9,946 nt of DNA from RGIG2560 sp964418385. GTDB taxonomy: Bacteria > Patescibacteriota > Microgenomatia > UBA1400 > PJMF01. The stretch lies in NCBI GenBank assembly GCA_964418385.1, contig CAYQLH010000032.1, positions 1-9,946 on the forward strand, read 5' to 3'. Below are positions 5,479-9,946 of this stretch, one piece after another. A program made the translations under genes and the position numbers. Positions within the stretch are counted from its first letter, which is position 1, and the number at the start of each line of letters is the position of its first letter. Under the pieces are notes generated by a model. It worked only from the letters and a program-made list of their open reading frames with translations. It had not been told where the DNA came from and searched no databases.

Positions 5479-7452
5479 TTATTCCTCGTTGAGGACGATG
5501 ACGGCGTCAAATTTGCCGGTCGCGTCTTCTACCTGGTAATCTTCGTCGTAAGTCATCTTGCGATCGGTGGCTTCCTCGAGAGCTTTGATGAGTGCAGTGC
5601 TCTTTTCCTTCATGAGGACAAAGGTACCTTCTTCATCGTAGGTGCCTGCAGCGTTGCCAGTTTGCACATTGGTGAAACCAGCAGTTTCGAGGCTAGTTTT
5701 GGCTTTGCCGGCGAGTCCGCCAACGCTGGTGGCGTTGACCACCTTAACGCTATAATCAGCGGGGTCGATTTCTTCTTCTTCAACCTCTGCTTCTGGTGTC
5801 GCAGTCACCACAGGGACTGGTTCCACAGACGGCTCGGGTGTGGGCAAAACTTCTGCCTCTGGAGCCGGGATATCGTCGGATTTGAAGACGTCTTTGCCGT
5901 TGAGGGCGAGGATGGCGACGCCAACACCGATACCAAGCGCAATCACAATAATAAATATCAAGAGAAACAAGAGTAGTTTCTTGATAAACGAGGACATATT
6001 ACCTTTCTTCTTGCTGACAATCTTTTTGTCTTTGGATGATATTGTATCATCTTTTTTGTCATTTTTGGCAGGAGTTTTTTCGGTTTTGTCACTTGGGGCC
6101 GTTTCGGTGCCAATTTTTTTTGGCGTCATGAAGCTTAATTGCGGTACGGCTTCTGGTGCTGACGGCTCAGTTTTGGTGTTGGGCGTTTCTGGCGTCACTT
6201 CTGGTACTACAGGTGCAGGGGTGGGTACTGCCGGCGGCGCAGCGACTTCTGGCGTCACTGCAGGTGCGGTTGCAACTGCTGGCGCTTCAGGCACTGGTGT
6301 GGCGGCAGGGGCAGCTTGAGGCTCGGGCGCCACTTTGGTTTCGACTACCGGAGCAGCAGCGGTTTCTGGTTCGCTGGCTTTGACTTCCTCTGGAGAGGGT
6401 GTGGCTGGAGCAGCGTTGAGATCGAGGGTACGAGCGACAGAACTAGTGGTAGCGGCTACGGTCGCGGGTGGCACCTCGACGTCAGTTTTTTTTTCTGCTG
6501 GTGTAGCGTCGATGCTTTCTTCGCTAGTTTCGGTGGTTGCCACTTTTTCTTCCTTGGCAACTACCGTGGCTTCGGACACCGGCAAAGCGGGCAGCTGACC
6601 GAGTAAATCGTCTGCTTGGAGCGTGAAACGTGGCACCGCGAAATCAGTGAGTGAGAGCGTGCGCGCTGTCACTTCAATAATTTGTTTGACGTATGGCGGA
6701 ATTTTTGCCTCTGCGTCCATATTTTCTGTCAGTTGCTGTACAGGAAGAGTCTTGAGTAAGAATTTCTTGAGTTTTTCTTCCACCAGCTCGGAAGTGAAAA
6801 GGTAAGTCGTTTGGAGATTGGGATCGGAGCCTTTAAGAGTGCGCACACTTTCAGCCAAAACGTCAAGGTCGTTGATGGGCGTGCTGATAGTCTGGTTGAT
6901 GCCGATGTAATGCTCGGCTAAGTAGAGACGCTCACCCACTTGAGCGATGGTCAGTGATGGTTCCAGGCTGACAGCCGCTTTGAGAGCCCAAGACAAAGGC
7001 ACGATGTCGTCAATAGTAATGTTGCGCGCGCCAATGGCGAGTTTTAAACTGGCAGCGAGTTCTTTTTCAAAAGCAGAAAGCTGGACCTTGGAGGTCGTTT
7101 TGCGCTGCAAGAGGACAGAAGTGCGGGTTTCGTGAGAAAACGTGGAAACTTCAATTCGTGGCAGTAGTTGATCACGCAGATATTGAGCAATTTTGACATC
7201 GTCAGTTTCGGGGACATTGATGATGGTGTCGGTAAAAAGAAAATCCGGAAGTACCAGTGTATACGTGCCCTCCTCTACCCGTTCAAAAAGTTTTTTGAGG
7301 CTTTCGTGGATGAAGTTTTCATCTTTCATGAATTCACCGTTGATTTGGTGAAAAGTTTGGACAAAATAATAATCTGCCTTGGGTGTTTCCCCGACGGAAG
7401 CGGTGAAAGACATCTCTGGTAAAATGTAAAGCAGTTTATTGTTTTTTAACAT
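5479..7452 (-). CDS. Transmembrane protein: PilM/actin-like-looking N-domain, Pro/Ala linker, LytR_C domain
   Basis: 657 residues, ATG at 7452 with AAGGA (+ strand 7457-7461) as ribosome binding site. Residues 1-287 form a folded, mostly cytoplasmic domain. Its order of elements (KIAQYLRDQLLPRI at 87-100, EKELAASLKLAIGARNITID at 129-148, the VPLSWALKAA stretch, then AQVGERLYLAEHYIG at 170-184) recalls degenerate PilM/FtsA-like actin folds; this is a by-eye inference. Residues 288-460 are a low-complexity Pro/Ala/Thr/Glu linker, 461-485 a Lys-rich juxtamembrane segment, and 493-517 a single membrane helix. Residues 564-657 match the LytR C-terminal domain (PF13399): YSVKVVNATSVGGLAGKAKT (567-586), LETAGFTNVQTGNA and a final FDAVIVLNEE. 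No LytR-CpsA-Psr catalytic domain is present, so it is not a cell-wall ligase. An envelope scaffold linking cytoplasm to wall is plausible. Confidence 0.8.
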   Translation of the reverse strand: MLKNNKLLYILPEMSFTASVGETPKADYYFVQTFHQINGEFMKDENFIHESLKKLFERVEEGTYTLVLPDFLFTDTIINVPETDDVKIAQYLRDQLLPRIEVSTFSHETRTSVLLQRKTTSKVQLSAFEKELAASLKLAIGARNITIDDIVPLSWALKAAVSLEPSLTIAQVGERLYLAEHYIGINQTISTPINDLDVLAESVRTLKGSDPNLQTTYLFTSELVEEKLKKFLLKTLPVQQLTENMDAEAKIPPYVKQIIEVTARTLSLTDFAVPRFTLQADDLLGQLPALPVSEATVVAKEEKVATTETSEESIDATPAEKKTDVEVPPATVAATTSSVARTLDLNAAPATPSPEEVKASEPETAAAPVVETKVAPEPQAAPAATPVPEAPAVATAPAVTPEVAAPPAVPTPAPVVPEVTPETPNTKTEPSAPEAVPQLSFMTPKKIGTETAPSDKTEKTPAKNDKKDDTISSKDKKIVSKKKGNMSSFIKKLLLFLLIFIIVIALGIGVGVAILALNGKDVFKSDDIPAPEAEVLPTPEPSVEPVPVVTATPEAEVEEEEIDPADYSVKVVNATSVGGLAGKAKTSLETAGFTNVQTGNAAGTYDEEGTFVLMKEKSTALIKALEEATDRKMTYDEDYQVEDATGKFDAVIVLNEE

Positions 7453-7492
7453 ATTTTCCTTAATTATCCATCATTTTTCTATTTTGCTTTGT

Positions 7493-7520
7493 AAGCCTGA
7501 TAAAATCGGCTTTTCTTATT
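7493..7520 (+). terminator. Terminator-like hairpin in the leader of the LytR_C operon
   Basis: AAGCC (7493-7497), a bulged T, GAT-aaa-ATC, then GGCTT (7508-7512), followed by TTCTTATT. Read on the plus strand it has stem plus U-rich tail like an intrinsic terminator, but there is no plus-strand gene upstream to end. On the minus strand it lies at the start of the LytR_C leader, without a T-tract. It may block antisense transcripts or cap the mRNA 5' end. Confidence 0.35.
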
Positions 7521-7546
7521 ATAATACAAAATTATTAAAAGTGCAA
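7518..7546 (-). promoter_or_regulatory. Promoter of the LytR_C-domain operon
   Basis: On the minus strand: TTGCAC (7546-7541; only the TTG half matches consensus), 17-bp spacer, perfect TATAAT (7523-7518). Predicted start is near 7511, giving a leader of about 58 nt ending in AAGGAAAAT before the ATG at 7452. Confidence 0.55.
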
Positions 7547-7699
7547 GTATTTTTGTGCTCAAAAAAATTATGGGTTGTTTACCAGAGTGAAAGATGCAAA
7601 AATACGATTTTTATGGGTTTTTAAGATGTCCTTATGATTGCGCTCAATTGCTTTGGGATGGAGCGTAAAATCGGGTCAATAAAAATATTATTTTGGGTG

Positions 7700-7705
7700 T
7701 ATAAT
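7700..7705 (+). promoter_or_regulatory. -10 box of the small helical protein gene
   Basis: Perfect TATAAT at 7700-7705 in the context GGGTGTATAATA, the same 12-base context as in the dnaJ promoter. No good -35 is seen. Only 9 nt separate it from the ATG at 7715, so the transcript would be leaderless or nearly so. Confidence 0.5.
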
Positions 7706-7714
7706 AGCGCCGAT

Positions 7715-8068
7715 ATGGATAAACAGCAGTCGACTGGTGACGAATTGACAGCCAAATTGCAAGCTTTGGGTTTGCGAGCTAGCGGTTTGGCTTTAAATGA
7801 CAAAGTGAAACTTTATTTTGTGCAGATACCGCGAATGGCAGAAATTGCGGCGCATCAGCAAAAACAATTAGCTGCGGCTGAGGCTTTGGCGCAAAAACAT
7901 GTCCAAGACGAGCGTGATCTGGAAGCAGCGCGAGCCACGATTGCCCAGATTGGGGCTCAGCAAGCAGCAAAAGCACAAGCGACAGCACCAGCCATGGCGG
8001 CAACTGTGAGCGCGGGCGCGAGTGCAAATCGGACCTGGGGGCAATTGAGCCATTTTTTTGGTCGTTAG
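7715..8068 (+). CDS. Small Ala/Gln-rich helical protein of unknown function
   Basis: 117 residues starting at ATG 7715 (MDKQQSTGDELTAK). I prefer this over an in-frame ATG at 7634: the extra 27 residues would be encoded by AT-rich promoter-like sequence that includes the TATAAT at 7700-7705, and neither start has a ribosome binding site. The protein has no signal peptide, membrane helix or cysteine. Residues 1-38 look like a short mixed segment, 41-88 a long Ala/Gln/Glu-rich helix likely to form a coiled coil, and 89-117 an Ala/Ser-rich flexible tail ending in WGQLSHFFGR. No family is recognised. It converges on dnaJ with 9 bp between stop codons, and no obvious partner gene is adjacent in the same direction. 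Composition agrees with real coding sequence (GC-rich relative to the flank). Confidence 0.65.
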   Translation: MDKQQSTGDELTAKLQALGLRASGLALNDKVKLYFVQIPRMAEIAAHQQKQLAAAEALAQKHVQDERDLEAARATIAQIGAQQAAKAQATAPAMAATVSAGASANRTWGQLSHFFGR

Positions 8069-8077
8069 GACGACAAT

Positions 8078-8944
8078 TTATAAACCAACGTCGCGCAAAG
8101 CGGAGACAGCTTGACGTTGTTGGCGGTTGATTTTTTCGGGAATTTTGGCAATGAGACGGACGTAAAGATCGCCTTTGCGGTTGCGGCTACCCAAAACCGG
8201 AATCCCCTCCCCTGTTAGGCGGAGCATGGTGTGCGATTGAGTGCCTTCGCGGACCTTCATTTTGACCTCGCCGTTTAAAGTTTTCACTTTAATGGTGGCA
8301 CCCAAAATTAAGGCGGAAACAGGAACATTGACGTCGGCGTAGATGTCGGCGCCTTGACGTTTGAAATAAGGATCGGTGCCGACGTCAAAAGTCACGTAAA
8401 AATCTTTAAAGCGAATGCGGGTACCATCGTCGACGCCGGCAGGGATTTTGATGGTTTGCTGGCGTCCGCCGACTTCGACCGTTTTTTGAGTGCCGCTGAC
8501 CGCTTCCATAAAACTTAAGTGGAGCGAATAACTGGGCATGCGGGCGCGACCGCCAAAACCGGAGCGATTGCCACCGCCGCCAAAAAAGCTGTTGAAAACT
8601 TCGAAAGGATCGATGTAGTCGGTGTCGCTAAAGGGATTACCTGAGGTCGAGTAGGTCCAGGTAAACGGTCCCTGCTGATAAGCACCAGCAAAAGGATTGC
8701 CGCCCATGCCACTGCTGGGATCAAAAGCGGAATGACCGAATTGATCGTATTTGTCGCGCTTGGATTTGTCACTTAAGATCTGGTAGGCTTCGTTGATTTC
8801 TTTGAAGCGTGCTTCGGCGCCTGGTTCTTTGTTGCGATCAGGATGATACTTGAGAGCGAGTTTGCGGTAAGCGCTTTTAATTTCGTCCTCGCTGGCGGTT
8901 TTGGCGACACCCAGGACTTCGTAGTAGTCTTTTTTTGTTGGCAT
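8078..8944 (-). CDS. DnaJ-family co-chaperone lacking the zinc finger (class B Hsp40, CbpA-like)
   Basis: 288 residues. It would stimulate DnaK ATPase and deliver unfolded clients in the cytoplasm. The J domain (about 5-70) begins DYYEVLGVAKTASEDEIKSA and carries the essential HPD at 34-36 within KYHPDRNKE. A Gly/Phe-rich region follows (about 75-133) with the DPFEVFNSFFGGG motif. The CxxCxGxG zinc-finger repeats of class A DnaJ are absent, and two C-terminal client-binding domains occupy about 138-200 and 200-270. In the first, the usual loop after 'VDDGTRIR' (GEGE...GGxxGDL) is missing, leaving VDDGTRIRFKDFYVTFDVG. The ATG at 8944 sits 8 nt after a TATAAT, so the mRNA is probably leaderless. 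A CIRCE-like operator in the promoter implies HrcA repression and heat induction. Confidence 0.94.
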   Translation of the reverse strand: MPTKKDYYEVLGVAKTASEDEIKSAYRKLALKYHPDRNKEPGAEARFKEINEAYQILSDKSKRDKYDQFGHSAFDPSSGMGGNPFAGAYQQGPFTWTYSTSGNPFSDTDYIDPFEVFNSFFGGGGNRSGFGGRARMPSYSLHLSFMEAVSGTQKTVEVGGRQQTIKIPAGVDDGTRIRFKDFYVTFDVGTDPYFKRQGADIYADVNVPVSALILGATIKVKTLNGEVKMKVREGTQSHTMLRLTGEGIPVLGSRNRKGDLYVRLIAKIPEKINRQQRQAVSALRDVGL

Positions 8945-8952
8945 AGAGAGTT

Positions 8953-8981
8953 ATTATACACCCGCAATTAGCAATTTGCAA
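8953..8981 (-). promoter_or_regulatory. dnaJ promoter
   Basis: On the minus strand: TTGCAA (8981-8976, 4 of 6), 17-bp spacer, perfect TATAAT (8958-8953), then 8 nt to the ATG. The predicted start is within a few bases of the start codon. Confidence 0.65.
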
Positions 8982-8994
8982 GTGCTAGTGCTAA
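8968..8994. promoter_or_regulatory. CIRCE-like operator (HrcA binding site)
   Basis: TTAGCAATT (8968-8976), exactly 9 nt, then TAGTGCTAA (8986-8994). The CIRCE consensus is TTAGCACTC-N9-GAGTGCTAA; the arms match 7 of 9 and 8 of 9, with perfect TTAGCA/TGCTAA outer hexamers and exact spacing. It covers the -35 box and part of the spacer of the dnaJ promoter, the expected place for repression. It also lies just upstream of the opposing consensus promoter. Confidence 0.8.
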
Positions 8995-9003
8995 AATTGC
9001 CTC

Positions 9004-9032
9004 TTGACAAAAATGACATTTTGTGATATAAT
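9004..9032 (+). promoter_or_regulatory. Perfect consensus promoter with extended -10
   Basis: TTGACA (9004-9009), 17-bp spacer, TATAAT (9027-9032), with TG at 9024-9025. Every position matches consensus, so it should be among the strongest promoters here. Predicted start is near 9039. The spacer contains an inverted pair ACAAAA (9007-9012) / TTTTGT (9019-9024). Confidence 0.85.
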
Positions 9033-9038
9033 ATAAGA

Positions 9039-9145
9039 TACTTCGCTACCAAAATACCCGGTAACAGCTGGGAATGTTGCTATTTGCTGTTTTATCGCTT
9101 TGATGATATTTTGTGGAAGAATCAGGATTTTGCTGATGTTTTTTT
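9039..9145 (+). ncRNA. Candidate structured small RNA or leader RNA
   Basis: Between a perfect promoter and a hairpin/T7 end lie about 107 nt with nested complementarity: an outer stem CAAAATA (9050-9056) / TATTTTG (9107-9113) encloses an inner stem AACAGC (9063-9068) / GCTGTT (9086-9091). A competing hairpin CCCGG (9057-9061) / CTGGG (9068-9072) is also possible. No protein-coding potential is convincing. It does not carry the conserved signatures of SRP RNA, and it is too short for the usual 6S RNA. It may be a free small RNA, or an attenuated leader of the downstream gene. Confidence 0.42.
9121..9145 (+). terminator. Weak intrinsic terminator
   Basis: ATCAG (9121-9125), 7-nt loop, CTGAT (9133-9137), one G, then seven T residues (9139-9145). 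The stem is only 5 bp with two GC pairs, so read-through is likely, but the T-tract placement is right for termination of the RNA begun near 9039. Confidence 0.5.
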
Positions 9146-9163
9146 GGTGCATATTTTTACTTC

Positions 9164-9192
9164 TTGACAAGTTTGATTATGTATGATACAGT
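9164..9192 (+). promoter_or_regulatory. Proximal promoter of the right-edge secreted-protein gene
   Basis: TTGACA (9164-9169) and, after 17 bp, TACAGT (9187-9192, 4 of 6) with TG at 9184-9185. An alternative TATGAT at 9182-9187 has a spacer too short for sigma-70. The predicted start near 9199 gives a leader of about 95 nt. Confidence 0.5.
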
Positions 9193-9196
9193 TACG

Positions 9197-9245
9197 CATA
9201 GTTGCAATAACAACAATATGATTGCTATGAGTGAGTTGTGAACTC
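9197..9245 (+). promoter_or_regulatory. Structured 5' leader (two hairpins)
   Basis: Hairpin 1: CATAG (9197-9201) with CTATG (9225-9229), continued by CAAT (9205-9208) with ATTG (9221-9224). Hairpin 2: GAGTT-gtg-AACTC (9233-9245). I do not recognise a known riboswitch. They may stabilise the mRNA or regulate translation of the downstream gene. Confidence 0.35.
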
Positions 9246-9294
9246 GGCTGGCTGCGTGGTCAGTCTGATACAGGGTAAACATGAAGGGTAAAAT

Positions 9295-9946
9295 ATGTGG
9301 CAAAAATTTAGATCAAAACAAATGGCGCTAGTATTAGTGGGGGCGCTGGCTTTTGCGGGCAAGGTGCAAGCGGCGGACAATCCGCTGATGGTGACGGCGA
9401 GTCAATGTACCGGCGGTGAAGGTACGACTTGGTGTGCGCAGGCAGCGGTGGATGATGAGACGGCGCCAGTGGATGAGATCAATTTTACCGGCACCATGGG
9501 GGCTTTAAATCATTATTTGGCCACGGGAAGCGATATCACGACCACCGGTAAAAAGCTTAATGAACTTACTTTGGCTGACGGCGCGCCTTTGAATATTGCT
9601 TTCAACTCGGTGACGACGATTGGCGAAATTAACACTGTTTTAGCGGCTCACTTTGACAATGATAATTTGGCGGCGATTACGCAGATTAATTTGGATTTGG
9701 GAAGCGAATTTTACCCGAATGAGGTGCTGGAAACTTCTTATCGCTCGGACGCAGTGACGGTGACACCAGATTATACTGGGGGTATTGTCTACCTTTTTGC
9801 GACTCCTGGTGCGTCAGCGATTAGTTTGGCTGATCAGGTCGCGACCTACGTTAATACTATTAGTCAGATTGATGGTTTGACGGCAGCGCAAGCGCGCAGC
9901 AGTGCGACCTCAGGGCGCTACAATATGGCCAAAGACGGTGATAATT
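9295..9946 (+). CDS. Secreted protein of unknown function (3' end outside the window)
   Basis: An ATG at 9295 with AAGGG 6 nt upstream opens a frame that stays open to the right edge (217 complete codons). Residues 1-26 are a clear signal peptide: basic n-region (K4, R6, K8), hydrophobic core ALVLVGALAFAG and cleavage at VQA|AD. The mature part is polar and Ala/Thr/Asp-rich. It has a cysteine pair near the N-terminus (C38, C47) that could form a disulfide, then stretches such as DEINFTGTMGALNHYLATGS and TTIGEINTVLAAHFDNDNLA without a recognised domain. No membrane helix is seen so far; a C-terminal anchor may lie beyond the window. It is preceded by two promoters and a long structured leader, which suggests that its expression is controlled. 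The cysteine-pair style resembles the secreted protein at 3450-4277, but I see no clear homology between the two. Confidence 0.8.
   Translation, partial: MWQKFRSKQMALVLVGALAFAGKVQAADNPLMVTASQCTGGEGTTWCAQAAVDDETAPVDEINFTGTMGALNHYLATGSDITTTGKKLNELTLADGAPLNIAFNSVTTIGEINTVLAAHFDNDNLAAITQINLDLGSEFYPNEVLETSYRSDAVTVTPDYTGGIVYLFATPGASAISLADQVATYVNTISQIDGLTAAQARSSATSGRYNMAKDGDN

Larger units (their letters stand above)
7453..7714. other. Divergent intergenic region with promoters and a terminator-like hairpin
   Basis: 262 AT-rich bases between the starts of the LytR_C-domain gene (-) and the small helical protein gene (+). They hold a minus-strand promoter (7518-7546), a plus-strand -10 box (7700-7705), a hairpin at 7493-7512, a short palindrome AAAAAT-acg-ATTTTT (7598-7612) and a loosely repeated TTATGGGTT (around 7568-7576 and 7611-7619). 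No additional gene is convincing. Confidence 0.6.
8945..9294. other. 350-bp regulatory region between divergent dnaJ and a secreted-protein gene
   Basis: Contents in order: the dnaJ promoter and CIRCE-like operator (8953-8994), a perfect sigma-70-type promoter (9004-9032), a candidate structured RNA ending in a hairpin/T7 (about 9039-9145), a second promoter (9164-9192), two leader hairpins (9197-9245) and a ribosome binding site AAGGG (9284-9288). No protein gene is convincing here. Confidence 0.7.

Noticed and set aside
5478..5510. Longer N-terminus for the small coiled-coil protein from TTG 5510
   Set aside because: The TTG lies deep in the upstream gene without a ribosome binding site, while GTG 5477 has GAGGA 5 nt upstream and sits 1 nt after the stop.
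5840..6600. Long plus-strand open frames rich in Gly, Ala, Val and Ser opposite the LytR_C gene
   Set aside because: They are antisense shadows of the low-complexity Pro/Ala/Thr/Glu linker, without ribosome binding sites or domain features.
7634..7714. Upstream in-frame ATG 7634 for the small helical protein
   Set aside because: The added stretch is AT-rich intergenic-like sequence containing the TATAAT at 7700-7705, and there is no ribosome binding site.
8037..8057. GGC/GCC mini-stem plus T-tract as a terminator for the small helical protein
   Set aside because: The stem is only 3 bp, and the T-tract lies inside the coding sequence before the stop codon.
9103..9186. Small hydrophobic ORF (27 codons, ATG at 9103) in the 9040-9190 interval
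   Set aside because: It has no ribosome binding site, runs through the terminator-like hairpin and the next -35 box, and its hydrophobicity follows from the T-rich sequence.
9164..9294. Cyclic-di-GMP (GEMM) or other known riboswitch before the 9295 gene
   Set aside because: Short matches such as CAGGGTAAAC look suggestive, but the paired helices and tetraloop receptor of GEMM are not present.

Overview
This 9.9 kb bacterial chromosome window most resembles a small-genome Candidate Phyla Radiation (Patescibacteria) organism. That placement is an inference from gene style: several secreted proteins of no obvious family, a WxL/DUF916-like surface pair, a LytR_C-domain membrane protein with an actin-like-looking N-terminus, very compact spacing, and start codons lying almost on top of -10 boxes. 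TGA acts as a stop (yraN and the DUF916-like gene end in TGA), so there is no sign of the UGA-recoding seen in some CPR lineages. There are no tRNA, rRNA, IS or CRISPR features.

Layout. Bases 1-606 (+) hold the C-terminal end of a surface protein with two Ig/Fn3-like repeats. Then come rplS (ribosomal protein L19, extended -10 promoter) and yraN (YraN/UPF0102 nuclease-fold protein), overlapping by 8 nt. Facing them, 4277 to 1399 (-) is a tight three-gene operon: a disulfide-rich secreted WxL-like protein, a DUF916-like membrane-anchored protein, and an AI-2E-family permease. A HAD phosphatase (4327-4992, +) diverges from this operon through two overlapping face-to-face promoters. An AT-rich gap (4993-5162) carries a diverged direct repeat. 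A second minus-strand operon (7452 to 5163) encodes a 657-residue protein (actin/PilM-like N-domain, Pro/Ala linker, one TM, LytR_C domain) and a 104-residue coiled-coil/TM protein. A 262-bp gap separates it from a small Ala/Gln-rich helical protein (7715-8068, +), which converges on a zinc-finger-less DnaJ (8944-8078, -).

Regulation is the richest part. The dnaJ promoter carries a CIRCE-like operator (15 of 18 arm positions), implying HrcA heat-shock control. Next to it, pointing the other way, a perfect TTGACA-17-TATAAT promoter is followed about 107 nt later by a hairpin and T7 tract, with nested complementarity between: a candidate small RNA or leader RNA. A second promoter and a structured leader then precede a secreted protein gene that runs off the right edge.

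Working together, the window combines basic housekeeping (L19, DnaJ, HAD phosphatase) with two cell-envelope modules and exported surface proteins, as expected for a host-attached or surface-dependent lifestyle. Family calls for L19, YraN, AI-2E, HAD and DnaJ are firm. The WxL/DUF916, PilM-like and ncRNA calls are inferences from sequence features and need profile searches.
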